In this document: positions 41,504-47,575 of the stretch, one piece after another | Position numbering within the stretch: the stretch's first letter is position 1 | How the letters are laid out: each line of letters opens with the position of its first letter | Assembly (NCBI GenBank): GCA_018716755.1 | Contig: DVJN01000195.1 | Span: 1-47,575, forward strand | Reading direction: 5' to 3' | Origin: Candidatus Alectryocaccomicrobium excrementavium | GTDB lineage: Bacteria; Bacillota; Clostridia; Christensenellales; Aristaeellaceae | DNA: 47,575 bases | Notes under the pieces: model-generated | Seen by the model: only the letters and a program-made list of their open reading frames with translations | What the model was told of the DNA's origin: nothing | Database searches by the model: none | Program-made: the position numbers and the translations under genes

Positions 41504-42319
41504 ATGGCAAAAAAGGCAAAACGCAAGGCATCCGCTCCGCCGATGGGGTACAACGCGCGCAAAAAGAAAAGCAAGCACCGCCCGCTCACGCAAAAGGAAA
41601 AGCGGCTGATTCTCATTGGAATCGGCGTATTGGTGCTGGCGGCGATCCTGTTTGCGATATTCTACGACGATGGCTCCCTGCCCATGCGCGGGGAAGACGT
41701 TGTGACCGAGGGCGCGCAGCAGATGCTGTCTTACGCCATCGATCCTGAAACCGGCGAGCGCGCGGCGGAACCCAGCGAAAGCGAAGTGGCCGTTCTGAAT
41801 ACCAACTGGCTGATCACGAATTTCGGTTCTTCCAGCAAGCCCAAGTATTACAAGCTGGCCGAAATCAGCGTGCCGGATGGCTTCTATCGCCGGCAGGACA
41901 CGAATAAGTCCAACCAGGAAACGGACTTCTGGTTCTATCCGGAAGATGAGTCTACAGGCACTGTCAATTTTGTGTATTTCTCCGGCAGCACCGAAAAATA
42001 CCACGAAATCCCGAATGATACTTCCGCCATGGTTTCGGCCTATAACGAAAGCTGTGAAGTAAGCGAAGTGTTCAACGGCCCAATCGGCGGCAAGGACGCT
42101 TACTACTATTACTACAGCGCCTCCAACACCAATCAGGAAACCGGGGTGGTGGAATACAGCCAGTCGTTCAACTGCTATTTCCAGGGTCCACGGGATTCGA
42201 CCATCGTAATGTTGTTGACCGTGTCTGGCGATTCGGAAGATATTTACCTTTCGGAAGAGGAGCTGCTGGCGCAAGCGGAGATTTTCGCCGCCTGCATCCA
42301 TCTGGACGAAGAGGCATAG
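41504..42319 (+). CDS. Membrane-anchored protein of unknown function
   Basis: 271 residues. A very basic cytoplasmic start (12 Lys or Arg in the first 29 residues) is followed by one transmembrane segment (~35-53, LILIGIGVLVLAAILFAIFY) and an extracellular domain of ~215 residues rich in Ser, Tyr and acidic residues. No catalytic motif is visible; alternating stretches such as TDFWFYPEDESTGTVNFVYF suggest beta structure. Two Cys (ESCEVSE and SFNCYF) could form a disulfide. GGAAGGGTG precedes the ATG. It is divergent from leuA with a hairpin downstream. No family recognised. Confidence 0.8.
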   Translation: MAKKAKRKASAPPMGYNARKKKSKHRPLTQKEKRLILIGIGVLVLAAILFAIFYDDGSLPMRGEDVVTEGAQQMLSYAIDPETGERAAEPSESEVAVLNTNWLITNFGSSSKPKYYKLAEISVPDGFYRRQDTNKSNQETDFWFYPEDESTGTVNFVYFSGSTEKYHEIPNDTSAMVSAYNESCEVSEVFNGPIGGKDAYYYYYSASNTNQETGVVEYSQSFNCYFQGPRDSTIVMLLTVSGDSEDIYLSEEELLAQAEIFAACIHLDEEA

Positions 42320-42341
42320 GCAACGCAATCCACTTGCATGT

Positions 42342-42368
42342 GGGGCCGCCGCAAATTGCGGCGGCCCC
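42342..42368. terminator. GC-rich stem-loop after the hypothetical membrane protein
   Basis: GGGGCCGCCGC (42342-42352) pairs perfectly with GCGGCGGCCCC (42358-42368) around AAATT. Only a weak T stretch follows, so termination is likely but perhaps leaky, letting transcription continue into the DUF4037 gene. Confidence 0.65.
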
Positions 42369-42415
42369 GCTGCATTTCAAAATAAACTTCAATTTAGCGC
42401 ACAGGAGGAATTCAT

Positions 42416-43474
42416 ATGCCGCCTTTTACGCCCGGCCGGACGCTGTCCCGCGCTTTTTATGCGGAAATCCTGCGCCCCTTATTGGGAGATAGGCTCCACG
42501 ACGCCTGCCTGATCGGCGAAGGCTCGGATGTGCTGGGCTATGACCAGCGAATCTCCATGGACCACGATTGGGGCCCAAGGGTCACGCTCTTCTTTGCCAG
42601 CGAAGAAGAATGCAACGCCGTGCGCGGCAAGGTCCTCGCCCAACTGCCCGATAGCTTTCGGGAATTTCCCACCCGCAAAGACCGCCAGGCCAGCAACATC
42701 TGCATTACCACAGCGACCCGGTGGCTGCGCGAACACTTGCGCATTGAGGACATCGATGCGCTTAGGGCCTGGGATTGGCTGGCCTTTCCGCAGCAGCACC
42801 TTCTGCAGTTCACGGGCGGCGCCCTGTTTTGCGGCACGCTTGGCCATTACCAGCACGCCAGGGAGATTCTTGCCTGGTATCCGCTGGATGTATGGCGCTG
42901 GATGATGGCGGCGCAATGGTATTTCGTCTGGAGCAGTGAACGCCTGATTTTTCGTGCCGCCGAAGCCGGGGACGCGCTGGGCGTCCGGCTGCTGCTGCAC
43001 AAGCTGATTCGCATTTGCGTGGAACTGGTTTTCCTGCAAAATAAAGCCTACCGGCCGTATGACAAATGGCTGGGAACCGCCTTTGCCCAAATTGACGAGA
43101 GCCATGGTTTCGCGCAGGAAATTGTTTCTATCCTAAACAGCCAGGACTTGCGCGAACAAACTTCCCTTTGGCAAAAATTGCTTGTCCAGCTCGGTGAAAA
43201 CCACAATTGGCTCGGCATAACGCGCCCCGTAGCGCCGCAGATCCGCCCCTACGAAGTGGGCATTGATGGCGCCGTACGCCCCTATCGCATTTTCAATGCA
43301 GCCGGTTACACAAACGCCTGTACCGAAAGCATAGCAGATCCCGCCCTCAAATCCCTGGCGTGCGTGGGCGCGCTGGACCAAATGGCCAACGCGACCGACG
43401 CGTTCATCAATTTTTCCCCCTGGAATACCATTGTTCGCGATGGTTTTCGGGCGCAGCTAACGCAGGAGCCCTAA
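42416..43474 (+). CDS. DUF4037 domain protein (nucleotidyltransferase-like)
   Basis: 352 residues from an ATG behind AGGAGGAA. The N-terminal region has the GSDVLGYD and SMDHDWG motifs (~36-53), the acidic residues of a divergent nucleotidyltransferase (Pol-beta-like) fold as in DUF4037 proteins. The C-terminal half is helical (~110-300: AAQWYFVWSSERLIFRAAEA, GVRLLLHKLIRICVELVFL, RPYDKWLGTAF). Such proteins resemble aminoglycoside or tRNA nucleotidyltransferases, but their substrate is unknown. It is probably transcribed alone; the spacer after it is the hairpin array. Confidence 0.85.
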   Translation: MPPFTPGRTLSRAFYAEILRPLLGDRLHDACLIGEGSDVLGYDQRISMDHDWGPRVTLFFASEEECNAVRGKVLAQLPDSFREFPTRKDRQASNICITTATRWLREHLRIEDIDALRAWDWLAFPQQHLLQFTGGALFCGTLGHYQHAREILAWYPLDVWRWMMAAQWYFVWSSERLIFRAAEAGDALGVRLLLHKLIRICVELVFLQNKAYRPYDKWLGTAFAQIDESHGFAQEIVSILNSQDLREQTSLWQKLLVQLGENHNWLGITRPVAPQIRPYEVGIDGAVRPYRIFNAAGYTNACTESIADPALKSLACVGALDQMANATDAFINFSPWNTIVRDGFRAQLTQEP

Positions 43475-43553
43475 CCCGCATGGTTTGCGCACGGCGCGGT
43501 TTCCATGGCGAAATACGGATTGGCCGCGCGGCGGAGCGCACAGCCAAAATTTC

Positions 43554-43815
43554 AGCCGCCGCGGAGACAGGCTCCGCGGCGGCTCAGAGCATTGACAAAG
43601 TATCGGAAGAACGAGGCTTAAATCAGAAATGACGGCGTGTACGTCATTTCTGGCATTTTTTGCAGAGCAAATGCTTGCATTTGCGGTAAAAATGCATTCC
43701 CGTCCCGGTCGCTGGCCGCAAATCTTTGATTTGCAAGCGACCGGGTAATCCTCGTTGACAAACCGAAGGTTTGTCAACGAGCAGAGCCGCCGCGGAGACA
43801 AGCTCCGCGGCGGCT
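43554..43815. repeat. Array of six consecutive perfect hairpins in a 392-bp gene-free spacer
   Basis: The spacer 43475-43866 between convergent genes holds: (a) 43554-43566/43572-43584, 13-bp stem; (b) 43624-43634/43642-43652, 11-bp; (c) 43667-43674/43677-43684, 8-bp; (d) 43704-43712/43737-43745, 9-bp, with an inner 7-bp stem GCAAATC/GATTTGC; (e) 43751-43764/43768-43781, 14-bp with a GAA loop; (f) 43785-43797/43803-43815, 13-bp. Hairpins (a) and (f) are the same sequence except one loop base (ACAGG or ACAAG), bracketing the others. No coding gene is credible here. It could be a repeated palindromic element, a structured RNA, or stacked terminators. The rest of the spacer (43475-43553, 43816-43866) shows nothing. 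Confidence 0.85.
43624..43661 (+). terminator. Intrinsic terminator of the DUF4037 gene within the hairpin array
   Basis: CAGAAATGACG (43624-43634) pairs with CGTCATTTCTG (43642-43652), 7-nt loop, followed by GGCATTTTTT. This member of the array has a proper T-run for plus-strand termination. Confidence 0.75.
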
Positions 43816-43866
43816 GACAGGAGTTGGATGCAGAGGACTCTTCATCCCCGCAATTGAAGCAGTAAA

Positions 43867-45579
43867 TTATTGCGCGTATTCGGGCACTTCGCAGCCGAGG
43901 CATTCGGCGGTCTGTTCAATGATCGCCTGGCCGCCGCGGGAGAGCCACTCATTGGCGAAGTCTTCGTATTCATCGAGGCTGCGCGCGCCGGTGACGAATT
44001 CGAATTCCGTGGCGTTGATCCAGTCGCCCAGGGTGATGGAGGCTTCCGCCGCGTCGCCGGTGAGCGTCACAGAGAGGCCGTAATTCGGCCAGCGGTCGAC
44101 GCCCGCGATGACCTTGATGGCTTCGTTGGTGATGGCGTTGGCGTTATCGATGACAGGATCGCCCGTATCCGGGTCGCTCAGCTGCCAGGACACGTTCAGG
44201 CCGAAGTTCTGCCAGCTGGCGAGCTGCAGTCCGCCGTAGCTGCCCTGGTCGTAGGGGAACTGCTCGGCGCCGTTTTCGTCCAGGTTGGTCTGGCGGATGT
44301 AGAACATGCCGTCATCGGTGTAAACGAATTCCTGGCTGCCGATGCGCTCGATGCCGAACTGATCGTACACGATGTCATCCGCGCTCTGAGCGGTGTGCGA
44401 GAAGTTCTCGCCGCCCACGCACATGGTGTCGATCATGTGCAGCACGCGCAGCAGCTTGCCTTCCTGGCCTTCGAAGCAGGGAGCGCTGAACGCCCACATA
44501 TAACCGGGGTTGCCCGCGACGTCGTACTTGCCGCCCTCGATCGGGTACTGCTCCATGAACTTCCACACAGCCATGGTTTCCTCATCCTGGTTGCCCTGGG
44601 CCATGGTGTATTCGCCGTAGAGCGAGCCGGCCGGGTAGTACAGCAGGCCGATCTTGTCGTTCAGGGTGTAGCTCTTGGCGGTCTCCCAGTCGATGGTGTA
44701 CCAGTCGGGCGCCAGCACGCCGAGATCATACAGTTCCTTGCAGAATGTGAGGAATTCCTTGCGCACGCCGTTGAAATACGGATGCGAAAGTTCACCGTTC
44801 TCGTCCACATAGGCCTGGTTCGGGCCAGCCATGGTGCAGAAGATGTTGTGCAGCATGCCCAGGCCATTGCCGCCGCCCGCCGCCGTCATGAACCAGGTGT
44901 CGTCCTGGCCGTTGCCATCGGGGTCGTTAAAGGTGCAGGCCTTGGCGTATTCGATCAGTTCTTCGCGGGTGGTGGGCATTTCCATGCCGAAGGCTTCCAG
45001 CCAGTCCGTGCGGATCGCCGCGCACCAAATGCCATCCTGGATGCCATACTTGGTGATGAAGGCGATTTCATCGTTGCTGGTGTTGGTGGAATAGTCGATC
45101 ATGCCCTGCGTGACGTACTTCTGGTGCAGGGGCAGGTAGGGATACAGCTCGCGCGCGTCGATCAGCAGGCCCGCGTCAGAGAGCTGGAAGGCGAATTCCC
45201 GGCTGGGCAGCACGAAAACGTCCGGATAGTCGCCCGCCGCGATGCGCGTGGAAAGGTGGGTCTCCAGGTCCTCGCCATTGACTACGGTGAAGGTAATGTC
45301 GAGGTTGAAGGCGTTGTTCAGATAATGGAGAATGGGGTCTTCCTCGTTGGGCAGGTGGGGCGAGCCATAGCCCTGGGAAACGATTTCCACTTCGTAGGTT
45401 TCCGTCATGTCGTCGTAGCTGTAATCCAGGCTTTGCGCGTCCTTATAATAGCCGCTGGGCATGGTTTCGGGGAACACGATGTCCTCAAATGCGGGCACGC
45501 TGGCCGCATCTTCCGCCAGGGCCGCGCCCGACAGGCCGAGCAGGACGCAGACGAGCAACAGGGACAGGAATTTTTTCAC
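43867..45579 (-). CDS. Extracellular sugar-binding protein of a second CUT1 importer (LplA-like)
   Basis: 570 residues from a GTG at 45579, 5 bases after AGGAGGGT; this gives a good signal peptide (KK, then a hydrophobic run, ending SGAALA-ED near residue 22). As in the first importer, no lipobox is present: the only nearby Cys (Cys11) is too early and lacks the small residue before it. The mature part has DYPDVFVLPSREFAFQLSDA and RTDWLEAFGMEMPTTREELI, hallmarks of the ~500-residue LplA/YtcQ group. It is the last gene of the second operon (47539 to 43867). Its substrate is unknown; neighbouring genes give no clue. Confidence 0.92.
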   Translation of the reverse strand: MKKFLSLLLVCVLLGLSGAALAEDAASVPAFEDIVFPETMPSGYYKDAQSLDYSYDDMTETYEVEIVSQGYGSPHLPNEEDPILHYLNNAFNLDITFTVVNGEDLETHLSTRIAAGDYPDVFVLPSREFAFQLSDAGLLIDARELYPYLPLHQKYVTQGMIDYSTNTSNDEIAFITKYGIQDGIWCAAIRTDWLEAFGMEMPTTREELIEYAKACTFNDPDGNGQDDTWFMTAAGGGNGLGMLHNIFCTMAGPNQAYVDENGELSHPYFNGVRKEFLTFCKELYDLGVLAPDWYTIDWETAKSYTLNDKIGLLYYPAGSLYGEYTMAQGNQDEETMAVWKFMEQYPIEGGKYDVAGNPGYMWAFSAPCFEGQEGKLLRVLHMIDTMCVGGENFSHTAQSADDIVYDQFGIERIGSQEFVYTDDGMFYIRQTNLDENGAEQFPYDQGSYGGLQLASWQNFGLNVSWQLSDPDTGDPVIDNANAITNEAIKVIAGVDRWPNYGLSVTLTGDAAEASITLGDWINATEFEFVTGARSLDEYEDFANEWLSRGGQAIIEQTAECLGCEVPEYAQ

Positions 45580-45606
45580 AACAAACCCTCCTATAGTTTT
45601 GTATTT

Positions 45607-45643
45607 GGGGCCCAAGCCCCTATGTAACTGCACGCGGCAGTTA
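45607..45643 (-). other. Two small hairpins between the second permease and binding-protein genes
   Basis: GGGGC-CCAA-GCCCC (45607-45620) and TAACTGC-ACGCG-GCAGTTA (45625-45643) lie in the 73-bp gap before the binding-protein gene. Neither has a T-run. Such stems in importer operons commonly protect or process the mRNA so that the binding protein is made in excess; the first importer has a stem in the equivalent place. Confidence 0.5.
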
Positions 45644-45652
45644 GCATCTCCT

Positions 45653-46567
45653 TTAGCCCTTTACAGAGCCCGTGTACATACCGAAGATAAAGTACTTTTG
45701 CAGGAACGGATACACGCACAGGATCGGCACCATGCCCACAATCACGCACGCCATCTTCACGCCCTCGGGCGTCATCTTTTCAAAGGCCGTGAGGGAGAGG
45801 TTCTGCGTATCGCTGGGGCTGGAGAGCATCAGCGAGCGAATGATGAACTGCACCGGGTGCAGAGAACTGTCGCGCACATAGAGCAGCGCGTCGAACCAGC
45901 TGTTCCAGTGGGCCACCGCGGCGAACAGGGACAAAGCGCACAGCGTGGGCACCAGGAGCGGCACGGCGATTTTGATCATCTTCTGGATTTCCGAAGCGCC
46001 GTCCAGGTCCGCGGATTCGATGATGTCCTTGGGAATGTTTTCCACAAAGATCTTTACGATGAGCATGTTATAGGTGTTGCCGAACGCGGGCACGATGTAC
46101 ACCCAGAAAGTGTTGAGCAGCTTGAGATCGCGCATGAGCAGATAACCCGGGATCAAGCCTCCGCCAATGAGCATCGTAATGATAAAGAAGATCATGATGC
46201 CGCGCTGGCCCGGCATTTCCCGCTTGGCCATGATGTACCCGCCCGGAATCACGAACACCAGCATGGCCGCCACGCCCAGTATGGTGCGCGCCACAGAAAT
46301 GCCCATGGAATTCCAGAAATTGAATTGGCCAAACACGTATTCATACGCCTTCAGCGTGGGATGCTCGGGGATGATGACGAAATAATTCTTCTGGATCATT
46401 TCGCCCTCAGATGTAAGCGACATGCCAATCACGTATAGCAGCGGGATCACGCAGCAGATGGTAAACAGCGTTACAATCGTATAGATAAAAACCTGATAAA
46501 CGACGTCTGCACGCGTCATGCGGATGCGGTTGCGCTTGCGCGCCTGCAACTTTGCTTCTTTCGTCAT
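45653..46567 (-). CDS. CUT1-family sugar ABC permease (LplC/YtcP-like)
   Basis: 304 residues from the ATG at 46567, 5 bases after GGAGGTGG; a GTG three codons upstream lies inside that ribosome site. About six membrane segments begin at ~25. The EAA loop DIIESADLDGASEIQKM is followed by AVPLLVPT. The C-terminus FIFGMYTGSVKG is the LplC type. It forms a channel with the 46580-47539 permease, 12 bp upstream. No ATPase gene is present, as in the first system. Confidence 0.93.
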   Translation of the reverse strand: MTKEAKLQARKRNRIRMTRADVVYQVFIYTIVTLFTICCVIPLLYVIGMSLTSEGEMIQKNYFVIIPEHPTLKAYEYVFGQFNFWNSMGISVARTILGVAAMLVFVIPGGYIMAKREMPGQRGIMIFFIITMLIGGGLIPGYLLMRDLKLLNTFWVYIVPAFGNTYNMLIVKIFVENIPKDIIESADLDGASEIQKMIKIAVPLLVPTLCALSLFAAVAHWNSWFDALLYVRDSSLHPVQFIIRSLMLSSPSDTQNLSLTAFEKMTPEGVKMACVIVGMVPILCVYPFLQKYFIFGMYTGSVKG

Positions 46568-46579
46568 GCTTTCCACCTC

Positions 46580-47539
46580 CTACCACATGCCCCTGCCCGC
46601 AACCTTGCGCGAGAAGGCGTTTGCGCCGATGATCAACACCATGGAAATGATGGCTTTCAGCAGGGAAACCGCGCTGCCGACGCTATACTGCATTTTGCCC
46701 AAGCCCACGCGGTACACCCAGGTTTCAATGATATCGCCCACGCTGTAAACCGCCGAATTGTAGAACATGAGCACCTGCTCGAAATCGTTGTTCAAAATCG
46801 AGCCCAGGGCCATAATCAGGGAAAAAGTCACAACGGGCATCATGGCAGGCAGTGTTACCGCGCGCGTGCGGGCAATGGGCCCTGCGCCATCAATTTTGGC
46901 GGCCTCATACAGCTCGGGATTCACGTTCGTCATAGCCGCGAAGTAAAGGATCGTACCCCAGCCGGCGCCCTTCCACACCTGCGAACCGACCAGCAGCGAG
47001 CGGAACAGCGAAGCGTCCATCAGGAAATCCTGCTTTCTCCCACCCAGCGCGGCGATGATGTTGTTGATCATGCCGTTGCCGGAGAAGAAGGCGAACACAA
47101 TGCCGTACATGATAACCCAGGAAAAGAAATGCGGGATATACACAAATGTCTGGCATACGCGCTTGTATTTGGCGCTGGTCAAATCGAAAATCATAATTGC
47201 CAGCACAATCGGCGGCCAGAACGTCCAGAACAGGCGCAGCACGCTCAAAATCAGCGTGTTCTTCGTCACGCGCAGGATCTCGCTGTCGTGGAAAATGTAA
47301 TCAAAGTTTTCCACGCCCACCCACGGCGCATTGAACACCGACATGCCGAGCTTAACCTCTTTGAAGGCCATCATCACACCCATCACAATGGGCCAGTAGT
47401 AAAACAGCAGATAGTACGCCATGATGACGCCCACGATCACATACAACCCCCAATAGCGCGATAATGCCAATCGAAATGGCATTTTTGTGGGCACGCCCAT
47501 GCGCTTAGCCGCCTGAGATTTTGTAACGGATTTGGTCAT
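46580..47539 (-). CDS. CUT1-family sugar ABC permease (LplB/YteP-like)
   Basis: 319 residues from the ATG at 47539, behind AAAGGTGGG. The LplB pattern is clear: a first membrane segment (~30-52), GVMMAFKEVKLGMSVFNAPW, TFVYIPHFFSWVIMYGIVFA and the EAA loop LYEAAKIDGAGPIARTRAVT. It is the first gene of the second importer operon seen here; only 36 bp remain upstream, too little to judge a promoter or an upstream regulator. An upstream ligand sensor gene may lie just outside the window. Confidence 0.93.
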   Translation of the reverse strand: MTKSVTKSQAAKRMGVPTKMPFRLALSRYWGLYVIVGVIMAYYLLFYYWPIVMGVMMAFKEVKLGMSVFNAPWVGVENFDYIFHDSEILRVTKNTLILSVLRLFWTFWPPIVLAIMIFDLTSAKYKRVCQTFVYIPHFFSWVIMYGIVFAFFSGNGMINNIIAALGGRKQDFLMDASLFRSLLVGSQVWKGAGWGTILYFAAMTNVNPELYEAAKIDGAGPIARTRAVTLPAMMPVVTFSLIMALGSILNNDFEQVLMFYNSAVYSVGDIIETWVYRVGLGKMQYSVGSAVSLLKAIISMVLIIGANAFSRKVAGRGMW

Positions 47540-47575
47540 CTGTTTCCCACCTTTGGCAATTCAATTTATATGGAT

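Noticed and set aside
43554..43815. CRISPR array
   Set aside because: The repeats are hairpins of different sequence with no regular spacer length, and only one pair is identical. No cas gene is in the window.
43457..43903. A 148-residue minus-strand open frame in the hairpin spacer
   Set aside because: It is simply a translation of the inverted repeats (the same short peptide motif appears twice from the two copies of one hairpin), has no ribosome site and overlaps the binding-protein stop.
45546..45579. Cys11 of the second binding protein as a lipoprotein anchor
   Set aside because: It lies in the middle of the hydrophobic core, follows Val rather than Gly, Ala or Ser, and a good signal-peptidase-I site lies downstream.
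43870..45627. A 585-residue plus-strand frame opposite the second binding protein
   Set aside because: Antisense shadow of a gene with a signal peptide, ribosome site and family motifs.

Overview
The window looks like a chromosomal stretch of a GC-rich member of the Bacillota (Clostridia-like), probably from a plant-polysaccharide-rich habitat such as a gut. The reasons are strong AGGAGG-type Shine-Dalgarno sites before nearly every gene, SigA-type promoters, LplB/LplC/LplA-type sugar importers with a YesM/YesN-type two-component pair, a plsX-acpP-rnc-smc-ftsY core operon, and a SpoIID-like wall enzyme. Genus or family cannot be fixed from the sequence alone. I saw no rRNA, tRNA, CRISPR array, phage or insertion sequence.

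Layout. (1) 2-4487: an XRE regulator (5' cut off) translationally coupled to two ABC exporter half-transporters. (2) 4561-16394: a plant-cell-wall sugar region. It holds a CUT1 importer (two permeases and a binding protein, no ATPase), its response regulator and histidine kinase (convergent, 3' ends overlapping by 52 bp), a GH51 arabinofuranosidase, a small heat shock protein and a GH78 alpha-L-rhamnosidase. The enzymes and transporter fit arabinan/rhamnogalacturonan use. (3) 16544-17323: a lower-GC SAM methyltransferase. (4) 17368-25246, minus strand: a seven-gene core operon plsX-acpP-rnc-smc-ftsY-trkA-like-esterase with its promoter upstream of plsX. (5) 25298-31421, minus strand: an SGNH hydrolase, a TrmN6-like methyltransferase, a five-repeat peptidoglycan-binding protein whose NlpC/P60 domain has lost its catalytic Cys and His, and a SpoIID/six-SH3 secreted protein. 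(6) 31659-34797: a mutarotase-like DUF4432 protein and a large uncharacterised glycoside-hydrolase-like protein. (7) 34914-36990: purine nucleoside phosphorylase, WYL regulator and zinc-ribbon protein under a near-consensus promoter. (8) 37159-43474: asparaginase, a GyrI-like protein, a two-zinc-ribbon protein, long-form LeuA, a membrane-anchored hypothetical protein and a DUF4037 protein. (9) 43475-43866: a non-coding spacer packed with perfect hairpins. (10) 43867-47539: a second CUT1 importer (two permeases and a binding protein).

The items most worth a second look are the doubly inactivated NlpC/P60 domain (Cys to Asn, His to Cys) beside a SpoIID/SH3 protein with an intact catalytic Glu, the six-hairpin array at 43554-43815, the lack of a lipobox in both sugar-binding proteins, and the very recent SH3-repeat duplication. 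No convincing entirely new multi-gene defence or mobile system is visible. The best candidate for undescribed biology is the cell-wall pair at 26816-31421.
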